Below are positions 7,017 through 14,571 of a stretch of 18,963 nt of DNA, in pieces; the first letter of the stretch is position 1; the number at the start of each line of letters is the position of its first letter. The translations under genes and the position numbers were made by a program. The stretch spans positions 1 through 18,963 of the forward strand of contig JAZGBC010000182.1 of NCBI GenBank assembly GCA_036444495.1, given 5' to 3'. The notes under the pieces were generated by a model. The model was given only the letters and a program-made list of their open reading frames with translations. It was not told the DNA's origin and did no database searches. Origin of the DNA: JAZGBC01 sp036444495 (GTDB lineage Bacteria > Pseudomonadota > Alphaproteobacteria > Kiloniellales > J153).

Positions 7017-9269
7017 CTCGAACTTGCCGGACTTGGGGAAGCCCTTGGGCGGCAGGCGGCCGGAGGCGCCGCGCTTGCCCATCCAGTCCATGAGCTGGGT
7101 CTCGGTGCGGGTCTTGCCGCCGCCCATGGTCCAGCTCAGGCCCTCGGCGCGCTTGAAGGTGGTCACGTCGGACAGCCCGCCGTCCTTGTAGCGTTGCAGG
7201 ATCGTGCCGCGCCCGCGGCTCATCTCGGGCAGTTCCTCGATGGGCAGGATCAGCAGCTTCCGGTTCTCGCCGATGAGCGCGACCATGTCGCCCTCGACCC
7301 GGGCGCAGGCCGCCGCCTCCACCTCGCCGGAGACGTTGAGCACCTGCTTGCCGTTCTTGGTCTGGGCGAGGACCTCGTCCTCGTTGACCGAGAAGCCGCG
7401 CCCGTCGGAGGCGGCCACGATCAGCTTCTGCCCCGGGCGGTAGATCTGCAGGTCCACGATGTCCTGATCGTTGGGCAGATCCACCATCAGGCGCACCGGC
7501 TCGCCGAAGCCGCGTCCGCCGGGCAGCCTGTCCACACCCACGGTGTAAAAGCGCCCGTTGGTGGCGAAGATCAGCAGCTTGTCCGTGGTGTAGGCCTGCA
7601 GGGAGAAGCGCGCCCGGTCACCTTCCTTGTGCTTGGCGTCCACGCCGTTCTCGCCGTGGCCCTTGAGCGCGCGAATCCAGCCCTTCTCGGAGCAGAGGAC
7701 GGTCACCGGCTCGCGCTCGACCACGGCTTCCAGGGGCACCACGACCTCCGAGGGCGCCTCGCCAATCTCGGTGCGGCGTTTGCCGAGATCCGTCTTCGGG
7801 CCGAAGGCCTTCTTGATCTCCTTGACCTGCTCGGTGATCGCTGTCCAGACCTTGCCGCCCTGGTCGAGCGATTTATTCGCGTCCCTGAGCAGCTTCTTGA
7901 GCTCGGCCTTTTCCTCGGTCAGCTCCTTGTGCTCCTGGCGGATCGCCTTCTCCTCCAGCTTGCGCAGGGAGCGCAAGCGCATGTTCAGGATGGAATCGGC
8001 CTGCGTGTCGCTCAGCTTGAACTGCTTCTTCAAGACCGGCTTGGGATTGTCCTCTTTGCGGATGATCCGGATCACCTTGTCGACGTTGCCGTAGACGATG
8101 AGGTAGCCGTCGAGCACCACCAGGCGCTGGGTGATCTTGTCCACGCGGTAGTGCGTGCGGCGCAACAGCACCTCGTGCCGGTGGTCGAGGAAGGCGCGCA
8201 GCACCTCGCGCAGGTTCATCACGCCGGGCGTGTTGTCCTCATTCAGCACGTTCATGTTGAGGTTGACCCGCACCTCCAGGTCGGTCTGGCGGAACAGCGA
8301 CTCCATGAGCACCTGGGGATCCACGTTGCGGCTCTTGGGCTCGAGCACGAGGCGCAGTTCCTCGGTCGATTCGTCGTGCACGTCGCCCAGCATGGCCAGC
8401 TTGCGCGCCGACATGAGCTCGGCGATCTTCTCGACCAGGCGCGATTTCTGGACCTGGAAGGGAATCTCGCTGACCACGATCTGAAAGCCGCCGCCCTTGA
8501 TCTTCTCTTCCTCCCAGCGCGCACGCAGGCGGAAGGCGCCGCGGCCGGTCTTGTAGGCCTCGACGATGTTGGCCGGGTCTTCCACTATGATGCCGCCGGT
8601 GGGAAAATCCGGGCCGGGCATGAATTCGACCAGCTTGCCGATGGTCGCCTTGGGAGTCTTGAAGAGGTGCAGCAGCGCGTCGCAGATCTCGCCCACATTG
8701 TGCGGCGGGATCGAGGTCGCCATGCCGACCGCAATGCCCTGGGAGCCATTGGCCAGCAGGTTCGGGAAGCTGGCCGGCAGCACCACCGGCTCGAAGGACT
8801 CGCCGTCGTAGGTCGGTCGGAAGTCGACCGCGTCTTCGTCGATGCCCTCGAGCAGCGCCACGGCCACGTCGGTCAGCCGGGCCTCGGTGTAGCGCATGGC
8901 GGCGGCGTTATCGCCGTCGATGTTGCCGAAGTTGCCCTGCCCGTCGATCAAGGGAAAGCGCAGCGCGAAGTCCTGGGCCAGGCGCACCAGGGCGTCGTAG
9001 ATCGACTGGTCGCCGTGGGGGTGGAACTTGCCGATCACGTCGCCCACCACCCGCGCCGACTTCTTGAAGCCGGTGGACGGGTCCAGGCGGAGCTGGCGCA
9101 TGGCATACAGCAGGCGCCGGTGCACCGGCTTGAGCCCATCGCGCACGTCCGGCAGAGAACGCGCCATGATGGTCGAGAGCGCATAGCTGAGGTAGCGCTC
9201 CCCGAGCGCCTTGGTCAGGCGTATGTCCTTGATTTCACCCGCGGGCTTCGGCATGGCCGCTTGCGACAT
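7014..9269 (-). CDS. parC: DNA topoisomerase IV subunit A
   Basis: This 751-residue protein is of ParC rather than GyrA type: there is no recognisable GyrA box and the C-terminal domain is of moderate length. With ParE it decatenates daughter chromosomes in the cytosol by double-strand passage. Visible are the ALSTIMARSLPDVRDGLKPV start, the DNA-gate helix KFHPHGDQSIYDAL (81-94), the active-site Tyr127 in AAAMRYTEARLTD, the GIAVGMATSIPPHN segment, the coiled coil around 430-470 (EEKAIRQEHKELTEEKAELKKLL) and a C-terminal beta-pinwheel-like region. Gln88 occupies the position of quinolone-contacting Ser80 of E. coli ParC; Asp92 stands for Glu84. The ATG at 9269 has GAGGA at good spacing (complement of 9274-9278). 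It follows the oxidoreductase gene after a 102-base gap and converges with the restriction gene, 39 bases away. Confidence 0.95.
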   Translation of the reverse strand: MSQAAMPKPAGEIKDIRLTKALGERYLSYALSTIMARSLPDVRDGLKPVHRRLLYAMRQLRLDPSTGFKKSARVVGDVIGKFHPHGDQSIYDALVRLAQDFALRFPLIDGQGNFGNIDGDNAAAMRYTEARLTDVAVALLEGIDEDAVDFRPTYDGESFEPVVLPASFPNLLANGSQGIAVGMATSIPPHNVGEICDALLHLFKTPKATIGKLVEFMPGPDFPTGGIIVEDPANIVEAYKTGRGAFRLRARWEEEKIKGGGFQIVVSEIPFQVQKSRLVEKIAELMSARKLAMLGDVHDESTEELRLVLEPKSRNVDPQVLMESLFRQTDLEVRVNLNMNVLNEDNTPGVMNLREVLRAFLDHRHEVLLRRTHYRVDKITQRLVVLDGYLIVYGNVDKVIRIIRKEDNPKPVLKKQFKLSDTQADSILNMRLRSLRKLEEKAIRQEHKELTEEKAELKKLLRDANKSLDQGGKVWTAITEQVKEIKKAFGPKTDLGKRRTEIGEAPSEVVVPLEAVVEREPVTVLCSEKGWIRALKGHGENGVDAKHKEGDRARFSLQAYTTDKLLIFATNGRFYTVGVDRLPGGRGFGEPVRLMVDLPNDQDIVDLQIYRPGQKLIVAASDGRGFSVNEDEVLAQTKNGKQVLNVSGEVEAAACARVEGDMVALIGENRKLLILPIEELPEMSRGRGTILQRYKDGGLSDVTTFKRAEGLSWTMGGGKTRTETQLMDWMGKRGASGRLPPKGFPKSGKFE

Positions 9270-9344
9270 CGGTTCCTCGGCGTCTCAGCAGGAATAGTGG
9301 ATTCGAGGAACTAGAGCCACCGAACATTGAAAACTTCATTAATC

Positions 9345-9360
9345 GGGCCGCGCCCGGCCC
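9345..9360 (-). terminator. GC hairpin between the oxidoreductase gene and parC
   Basis: GGGCCG (9345-9350), a CGCC loop and CGGCCC (9355-9360) form a strong hairpin just past the oxidoreductase stop. On the minus strand it is followed by GATTAATGAAGTTTT, not a clean T run. It may pause or partly terminate transcription before parC, but that is uncertain. The rest of this 102-base gap shows no clear promoter for parC. Confidence 0.3.
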
Positions 9361-9371
9361 GTTCCGGCCCC

Positions 9372-10628
9372 TCAAAAGCGGTCCACCCGGTAGGGGGCCA
9401 TGTCGATTCCCGGGTCACGCCCAGCCAGGAGCGCGGCCAGCAATTCGCCCGTGCGGGCCCCCAGCATCAGGCCGCAGTGGCCGTGCCCGAAGGCGAAATA
9501 GGTGTTCGCGAATCGCGGGCTGCCGCCGATGACCGGCAGGGAGTCGGGCATGGAGGGCCGGAAGCCCATCCAGCTCGTGTAGCCGGCGGTATTCAGCCCC
9601 GGAAACCAGCGCAGAACCTGGCGGCGCAGTTCCTCGGCCCGCTCCCAGTTGGGGGCTGCGTTCAGGCCGCCGAGCTCCACCGTGCCGGCCACGCGCAGGC
9701 CCATCTCCAGGGGCGTGGCGACGAAGGCGCGCTCGATGGAATAGACCGGCAGGCGCGGCACGACCCCGGGGTCCGGGAACTGCACATGGTAGCCGCGCTC
9801 GGTATCGAGCGGCACCGAGCTGCCGAGTTGGGCGGCGAGCCGCTTGGACCAGGCGCCGGCGGCGATCACCAGCGCGTCGCAGGGCACCGGGTCCCCGTCG
9901 GTCAGCACCGCAGTGGGACCCTCGGAGCCGATATCGAAGCCGCGCGCCTCGGCCTGAACGATCTTGCCGCCCAGGCGCTGAAAAGTCTCGGCCAGGACCT
10001 CGACCAGGCGCAGGCTGTCGATCGTGTAGCCCACGTCCGGATAGTAGACGCCGCTCTTGAAGATCGGCGCCAGGGCGGGCTCGTACTGCGTCAGTTGGCT
10101 CGCCTCCAGGATGTCGAAGGCCACGCCGCGGCGGCGCTGCAAATCCAGCATGGGCTGGTAGTCGCGCAGGCCCCGTTCCGTCTCGTAGACGCAGAGCCAG
10201 CCCGTGCGCCGAATCATCTCCCGCTCCCCGGCCAGCTCCAGCAGCCCGTCGAAGGCCGAGAGGACGCCCTCCATGAGCGCCTTGAGCGCGATGGAAATCT
10301 CCTCCACGCGGCTCGGCCGGCTGGCCGCCAGGAAACGCAGGAGCCAGGGGGTAAGCCGCGGCAGATAGGACCAGCGCAGGGCGAGCGGCCCGAGGGGATC
10401 GAACAGCAGGCGCGGCGCCTTCCAGAGGATGCCGGGCGTCGCCACGGGAACGACCGACTCCTCGCCGATCATGGCGCCGTTGCCGAAGGAGGCGCCCTGC
10501 CCCGGCGCCTCGCGCTCCAGGAGCGTGACCTGAAAGCCGTCGCGCCGCAGGCACAGGGCCGTGCAGACCCCGACGATACCGGCGCCGATGACCACGACGT
10601 GGCGGCCTCCGTCCGGGGTCTGGCTCAT
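9372..10628 (-). CDS. FAD-dependent oxidoreductase, D-amino-acid dehydrogenase (DadA)-like
   Basis: This 418-residue DAO-family flavoprotein starts at ATG 10628, the A of which opens an ATGA overlap with the recO stop; the open frame continues to 10970 but overlaps recO coding sequence. It has the N-terminal Rossmann FAD motif VVVIGAGIVGVCTALCL (about 10-26), ASFGNGAMIG as in DadA, and YEPALAPIFKSGVYYPDVGYTIDS in the substrate domain. The second FAD segment is CDALVIAAGAWSKRLA, and the C-terminal FAD loop is GFRPSMPDSLPVIGG...YFAFGHGHCGLMLGARTGELLA. Such enzymes oxidise D-amino acids (D-alanine in DadA) to 2-oxo acids, passing electrons to the respiratory chain at the inner membrane. Other DAO amine or amino-acid oxidases look similar, so the substrate is not certain. 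The overlap suggests translation coupled to recO. Confidence 0.85.
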   Translation of the reverse strand: MSQTPDGGRHVVVIGAGIVGVCTALCLRRDGFQVTLLEREAPGQGASFGNGAMIGEESVVPVATPGILWKAPRLLFDPLGPLALRWSYLPRLTPWLLRFLAASRPSRVEEISIALKALMEGVLSAFDGLLELAGEREMIRRTGWLCVYETERGLRDYQPMLDLQRRRGVAFDILEASQLTQYEPALAPIFKSGVYYPDVGYTIDSLRLVEVLAETFQRLGGKIVQAEARGFDIGSEGPTAVLTDGDPVPCDALVIAAGAWSKRLAAQLGSSVPLDTERGYHVQFPDPGVVPRLPVYSIERAFVATPLEMGLRVAGTVELGGLNAAPNWERAEELRRQVLRWFPGLNTAGYTSWMGFRPSMPDSLPVIGGSPRFANTYFAFGHGHCGLMLGARTGELLAALLAGRDPGIDMAPYRVDRF

Positions 10629-11347
10629 GAAACCATAACCGGGAAGCGCTCGGCCAGGCGGCGGCGCGCGGCGGGGATGGTCTGGTGGTGCGGCGCGAAG
10701 ACGTGGCGCTCCAGGAAGAACCCGGTGAGCTCCAGGCCCTGGGCGACCTCCTCCGGCCCGCCGCCGCCGCGGCCCACGAGAAAACCGGGCAGTCTCAGCA
10801 GCCGCTCCCGGTAGGGCTCGCCGGCGGCCAAGGAGACCGCGCGGCCCGTCCTGGGGCTGACGTAGGCGAGCTGGTCGTTGGCCCCGCCGCCCGCGCAGGC
10901 GCTCAGATCCAGGCCGAAGCCCAGCTCGGCCAGGAGCGCCAGCTCCCAGCGCACGTAGGCCTCGGCCCAATGGTCCCCGGTCAGCGCGTCGAGCAGCGCC
11001 AGGAAGCCCTCGAAACAGGCCGCGTGGGGCTCGCGCTCGGGCAGGGCGCGCTCGGACACCGCCGCGGCGGCGATGAGGGCGGCCAGGGGTCCCGCGTCGT
11101 CCAGCACGCGCGCGGCGTAACTCTCCACCAACTCACAGGTGTAACTGCCCAGGTGCTCGGCCAGGCGCCCGCTCCACTGGGCGGCCACCAGGTTGCCCGG
11201 CTGATAGACGCCGCGCGCGCGCCGGCCCTGGGCCCCGCGCACCAGCCCGGCGTGGCGCCCCTGCCCGCGCGTGAGCAGATGCACCACCGCCGCGTTCTCG
11301 CCGTGCGGCCGGGCCGACAGCACGATGCCTTCGTCGCTCCAATGCAT
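10625..11347 (-). CDS. recO: DNA repair protein RecO
   Basis: This 240-residue protein is normal for RecO. It opens with the OB-fold N-terminus MHWSDEGIVLSARPHGENAAVVHLLTRGQGRHAGLVRG, followed by the helical domain containing LDALTGDHWAEAYVRWELALLAELGFGLDLSACA and the AYVSPRTGRAVS turn. RecO works with RecR (and RecF) to load RecA on SSB-coated single-stranded DNA during gap repair. The zinc-binding Cys set known in some RecO proteins is largely absent; one Cys remains near SACAGG, as I recall for alphaproteobacterial forms. It follows era by 49 bases in the conserved rnc-era-recO order and overlaps the next gene by ATGA. No strong Shine-Dalgarno precedes ATG 11347. Confidence 0.93.
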   Translation of the reverse strand: MHWSDEGIVLSARPHGENAAVVHLLTRGQGRHAGLVRGAQGRRARGVYQPGNLVAAQWSGRLAEHLGSYTCELVESYAARVLDDAGPLAALIAAAAVSERALPEREPHAACFEGFLALLDALTGDHWAEAYVRWELALLAELGFGLDLSACAGGGANDQLAYVSPRTGRAVSLAAGEPYRERLLRLPGFLVGRGGGGPEEVAQGLELTGFFLERHVFAPHHQTIPAARRRLAERFPVMVS

Positions 11348-11396
11348 GGCTAACCGTTTAGCAGACCGGCGCGCGGCGTCCAGCCTTCACGCGAGA

Positions 11397-12317
11397 TCAC
11401 ACCTCGAATTCCAGGCCCAGGGCCCGGTAGCGCTCCGGATCGTCGAGCCACTTCTCGCGCACCTTGACGAAGAGGAACAGGTGCACCTTGCGCTCCAGCA
11501 GGGTCTCGAGATCGGCCTGCGCCGCCTCGCGCACCGCCTTGATGGTGGCCCCGCCCTTACCCAGGCAAATCCCCTTGTGGGTCTCGCGCGCCACATAAAC
11601 GATCTGCTCGATGCGCACGGCGCCGTCCTCGAAGTCCTGCCAGTCCTCGGTCTCCACGGTGAGCGCATAGGGCAGCTCCTGGTGCAGGCGCAGGAACAGC
11701 TTCTCGCGCGTCACCTCGGCGGCCAGCAGGCGTTCGGGCAGGTCGGAGAGCTGATCCTCCGGATAGAGCCAGGGCCCCTCGGGCATCAGCCCGGCCAGCT
11801 GCGCGCGCAGGTCCGCCACGCCGTCGCCGGTGAGCGCCGAGATCATGAAGATGCCCGAGAAGAGTCCCTCGGCCTCGAACCCGGCGGCGATTTCCAGCAA
11901 CCGCTGACGCTTCATGATGTCGACCTTGTTGAGCGCGAGCATGGCCGTAAGGCCGCGCGACTTCAGGCCGTCCAGGATCAGCCGCGTGTCGGCGTCGATG
12001 CGGCGCTGGGCCGCGTCGTAGAGCAGCACCCGGACGTCGGCGTCCTGCGCTCCCGACCAGGCGGCGGCCACCATGGAGCGCTCCAGGCGCCGCTTGGGGG
12101 TAAAGATGCCCGGCGTATCGACGAAGACGATCTGGCACGGCCCCTCCAGCGCGATGCCGCGGATGCGGATGCGCGTGGTCTGCACCTTGTGAGTGACGAT
12201 GGAGACCTTGGCCCCGATCAGGGCGTTGAGGAGCGTCGACTTGCCCGCGTTCGGCGCCCCGAGCAGCGCCACGAAGCCACAGCGCGGCGGCGCCTCGGTG
12301 GCTCCCTCTTCGGTCAT
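11397..12317 (-). CDS. era: GTPase Era, 16S rRNA maturation and 30S assembly
   Basis: This 306-residue protein starts at ATG 12317 (MTEEGATEAPPRCGFVALLG); a longer open frame upstream to 12383 runs into rnc and adds unconserved residues. GTPase motifs are complete: G1 GAPNAGKST (20-28), switch I TTR around 47-49, G3 DTPG (67-70), G4 NKVD (130-133) and G5 SAL. The C-terminal KH RNA-binding domain has LFLRLHQELPYALTVETEDW and the GxxG loop in CLGKGGATIKAVREAAQ. Era binds the 3' end of 16S rRNA and checks its maturation, acting with RNase III and other nucleases. It lies 10 bases after rnc and is likely cotranscribed and translationally coupled with it. Confidence 0.97.
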   Translation of the reverse strand: MTEEGATEAPPRCGFVALLGAPNAGKSTLLNALIGAKVSIVTHKVQTTRIRIRGIALEGPCQIVFVDTPGIFTPKRRLERSMVAAAWSGAQDADVRVLLYDAAQRRIDADTRLILDGLKSRGLTAMLALNKVDIMKRQRLLEIAAGFEAEGLFSGIFMISALTGDGVADLRAQLAGLMPEGPWLYPEDQLSDLPERLLAAEVTREKLFLRLHQELPYALTVETEDWQDFEDGAVRIEQIVYVARETHKGICLGKGGATIKAVREAAQADLETLLERKVHLFLFVKVREKWLDDPERYRALGLEFEV

Positions 12318-12327
12318 GGCCGCGCCA

Positions 12328-13047
12328 TCACGCCGCCCCCGTGAGCGAATCGAGCAGGCGCTCGGCGGCGCCCTGTTCGGCAAGGCGCTTGGAGCGCCCC
12401 TCGCCGCGCGCCGGCGGCTGGCCTTCGACCCGGACCTCGATGGTGAAAAGCGGCTCGTGGTCCGGCCCGGAGCGCGCCACTTCGCGGTACTTGGGCAGCG
12501 GCAGACCGCGTCCCTGGGCCCATTCCTGCAAGGCCGTCTTGGGCTCGCTCGGCGGCTCTGACGCGGCCTCCAGGTACGGAATCCAGTGGGCCTCGACGAA
12601 CGCGCGGGCCGGCTCCAGGCCCCCGTCGATATAGAGCGCGCCGATTACCGCCTCGCAGGCATCGGCGAGCAGCGCCGGGTTGTCGCGCTCACCCGAGCGC
12701 TCCTCGCCCTTGGCCAGGCGCAGATGGCGCTCCAGGCCGAGCGACCGGGCAACCTCGGCCAGGGTCTCGCGGCGCACCAACTCGGCCAGGCGCTTGGACA
12801 GGGCGCCTTCTTCTTCATCGGGAAAGCGAACCAGCAGCAGGTCGGCCACGACCAGGCCGAGCACCCGGTCGCCGAGAAACTCCAGGCGCTCGTAACTCTC
12901 CTCGCCCGCGCCGCCCTGGTTCGCGGCGCTCGGGTGGGTGAGCGCCTCGACGAGGAGGCGGGGCTCGCTGAAGCGATGGTTCAGGCGGGCGGCCAGCTCG
13001 TCCCAGGCCGCGGCGGCGGAAGGGCTATTTTCGGGCGCGCTAGTCAA
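12328..13047 (-). CDS. rnc: Ribonuclease III
   Basis: This 239-residue protein cleaves double-stranded RNA, including rRNA precursors, structured mRNAs and antisense duplexes. The signature ERLEFLGDRVL holds the metal-binding residues Glu56 and Asp60. DACEAVIGALYIDGG gives Asp129 and Glu132, the other catalytic acids. The double-stranded RNA-binding domain (about 160-237) includes TALQEWAQGRGLPLPKY and the C-terminal helix RSKRLAEQGAAERLL. The start is TTG at 13047-13045; no ATG, GTG or other TTG occurs in the next residues before conserved sequence, so this start is favoured. It overlaps the end of lepB by 8 bases, suggesting coupling. Family knowledge: in E. coli RNase III cleaves the leader of its own operon, so autoregulation here is possible. 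Confidence 0.96.
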   Translation of the reverse strand: MTSAPENSPSAAAAWDELAARLNHRFSEPRLLVEALTHPSAANQGGAGEESYERLEFLGDRVLGLVVADLLLVRFPDEEEGALSKRLAELVRRETLAEVARSLGLERHLRLAKGEERSGERDNPALLADACEAVIGALYIDGGLEPARAFVEAHWIPYLEAASEPPSEPKTALQEWAQGRGLPLPKYREVARSGPDHEPLFTIEVRVEGQPPARGEGRSKRLAEQGAAERLLDSLTGAA

Positions 13048-13777
13048 TTGCGTCCAGGATGCGGCCGAAGCGGATGGCGGCGGGCCATTTCCAGACCTCC
13101 CAAAGCCCGGCGGAATCGTCGTGCGAGAAGAACAGAAACTCCGCGCGCCCGATCAGGTTCTCGAAGGGCACGAATCCCACGTCCGCGAATCGGCTATCGC
13201 GGCTGCTGTCCCGGTTGTCGCCCATCATGAAGTAACGGTCCGCCGGCACGGTATAGACCGGCGTTTCGTCCTCGAACCCGTCGTCACGCTGCTCCCAGAT
13301 GCGGTGTTTTACCCCGTTGGGCAGGGTTTCGACATATTCGGTGACCTGGCGGGTATAACCGCCGTAGTCCTGCAGGATCACGTCCTGGACCCGCTGGCGC
13401 TTCACCGCTTTCCCGTTGATGTGCAGGATGCCGCCGCGCACCTGGATCTCGTCGCCCGGCAAGCCGATCAAGCGCTTGATGTAATCGGTCTTGTTGTCGG
13501 AGGGCAGCTTGAAGACAACGACATCGCCGCGCTCGGGCTGATCCGCCAAAACCCGGCCATCGAAAAGCCCGATGCTCCAGGGCAGCGAATAGCGGCTGTA
13601 GCCGTAAGAGAATTTCGACACGAAGAGATAATCTCCGACCAGAAGCGTCGGGATCATGGAGCCCGAGGGTATGGAGAAGGGCTCGTAGGCGAAGACCCGG
13701 ATGACCAGCGCCAAAAGCACCGCGTAGATCACCGTGCGCAGGGTTTCACCAAACAATCCGGGCTTCTTTTTCGCCAT
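13040..13777 (-). CDS. lepB: Signal peptidase I
   Basis: This 245-residue membrane protease removes Sec/Tat signal peptides at the periplasmic face of the inner membrane. One N-terminal membrane segment (about 13-30, TLRTVIYAVLLALVIRVFAY) precedes the catalytic Ser40 in IPSGSMIPTLLVGDY. The general-base Lys101 lies in YIKRLIGLPGD, and the conserved MGDNRDSSRDSR box lies near residues 181-192. ATG 13777 gives the usual MAKKK start; an in-frame GTG at 13789 would add four residues. A -35/-10-like pair (TTTACG, TAAATA) could serve lepB from the 85-base gap after acpS, but is weak. The stop TAG overlaps the rnc start. Confidence 0.95.
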   Translation of the reverse strand: MAKKKPGLFGETLRTVIYAVLLALVIRVFAYEPFSIPSGSMIPTLLVGDYLFVSKFSYGYSRYSLPWSIGLFDGRVLADQPERGDVVVFKLPSDNKTDYIKRLIGLPGDEIQVRGGILHINGKAVKRQRVQDVILQDYGGYTRQVTEYVETLPNGVKHRIWEQRDDGFEDETPVYTVPADRYFMMGDNRDSSRDSRFADVGFVPFENLIGRAEFLFFSHDDSAGLWEVWKWPAAIRFGRILDAID

Positions 13778-13817
13778 TAAGTCATCCACTTATTTAGTGT
13801 TCTTACGAGGAATGCGT

Positions 13818-13860
13818 AAAAAGGCGGGCGCCGGGACAGGGGCCGTTACCAGCGGCCCGC
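13818..13860 (-). terminator. Possible intrinsic terminator after acpS
   Basis: Directly after the acpS stop the minus strand can form GGGCCG/CGGCCC (13858-13853 with 13845-13840, 7-nt loop). Alternatively it forms the outer pair GCGGGC/GCCCGC (13860-13855 with 13829-13824), which is followed by a five-T run (13822-13818). The two stems exclude each other in part. Partial termination or attenuation before lepB is plausible. Confidence 0.4.
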
Positions 13861-13862
13861 TT

Positions 13863-14273
13863 TCATGCGCCGCCGGCGGGCAGGGCCGAGATGATGACGA
13901 TCGCCTGGGCCAGTGGATAATCGTCCGTCAGCGTCACGTCAATCTGTGCGGTCATGCCCGCGGGCGTGATCTCCTCCAGGCGCCGGGCCGCGCCGCGCGT
14001 AAGCTCCATGGTGGGCTTGCCGCTGGCCAGATTGACCACGCCCAGATCGCGCCAATGCACGCCGCGCCGCGGCACCCCGGTACCCAGGGCCTTGGCGCAG
14101 GCCTCCTTGGCCGCGAAACGCTTGGCGTAGCTGGCGGCCCGGGTCGCGCGCCGGTCGGACTTGCGCTGCTCGGTCTCGGTGAAGACGCGCGTGGTAAAAC
14201 GTGCGCCGAAGCGATCGAGGGTCTTTTCGATGCGCCGGATGTCGATCAGGTCATTGCCCAGGCCGATGATCAT
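13863..14273 (-). CDS. acpS: Holo-[acyl-carrier-protein] synthase
   Basis: This 136-residue protein transfers 4'-phosphopantetheine from coenzyme A to apo-ACP, activating it for fatty-acid synthesis. The two Mg-binding motifs are visible: GNDLIDIRRIE with Asp8 near the N-terminus, and KRFAAKEACAKALGTG with Glu57. The size is typical of a single-domain AcpS trimer subunit. ATG 14273 begins MIIGLGNDLIDI as in relatives. The gene is normally close behind pdxJ, but here a 268-bp repeat element separates them, ending about 30 bases before this start. The element could therefore change acpS expression. Confidence 0.96.
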   Translation of the reverse strand: MIIGLGNDLIDIRRIEKTLDRFGARFTTRVFTETEQRKSDRRATRAASYAKRFAAKEACAKALGTGVPRRGVHWRDLGVVNLASGKPTMELTRGAARRLEEITPAGMTAQIDVTLTDDYPLAQAIVIISALPAGGA

Positions 14274-14303
14274 GCTTGCCCCGTGAGATTTCGCGGGGGG
14301 GCC

Positions 14304-14571
14304 AATACCAACGGTCCTTGATATCGGCCTATTTCATGGGAGCAAATCGGTCCGTCCGGGCAGGCGCGGCGTGAGGCGCGATGCGGGGACATCGGGCAAG
14401 CGCCGCAACGAACCCGGCGGAACGATCTGCCCCACCGAAGGCCGGGCGCTTTTTCCCGCCAGAGGCGTCGCTCGCCGCTTGAAGTGTCCCGCACTACGGC
14501 GCAACTCGCTCCTGTCTGGCGGCGAAAAATCGCCTCGGTGAAATAGGTCAATATCAAGGACCGTTGGTATT
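14304..14571. mobile_element. MITE-like element with 33-bp terminal inverted repeats
   Basis: The left end (14304-14336) and the reverse complement of the right end (14539-14571) agree in 31 of 33 positions. Both begin AATACCAACGGTCCTTGATAT-like and end CCTATTTCA. The 202-base interior is GC-rich and codes for no recognisable protein. It contains a short hairpin GGCGA-AAAA-TCGCC at 14521-14534. I see no transposase and no obvious target duplication in the flanks. It fills nearly all of the 296-base gap between pdxJ and acpS, and supplies two bases of the pdxJ stop codon. The size and structure fit a non-autonomous miniature element; the parent transposon is unknown. Confidence 0.8.

Noticed and set aside
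7194..9314. Long plus-strand open frame (706 codons) opposite parC, with similar ones opposite the oxidoreductase and rsh genes
   Set aside because: These are antisense shadows of clear genes, with composition typical of reverse-read GC-rich codons (runs of Leu, Val, His, Gln, Asp and Ala).
10629..10970. N-terminal extension of the D-amino-acid dehydrogenase-like protein
   Set aside because: The extra open frame lies inside recO, is low in complexity, and the FAD motif begins just after ATG 10628 as in the family.
14270..14557. A 95-codon open frame on the minus strand through the MITE-like element
   Set aside because: It runs through both repeat ends and the acpS start, matches no protein family I know, and long chance frames are common in GC-rich DNA.
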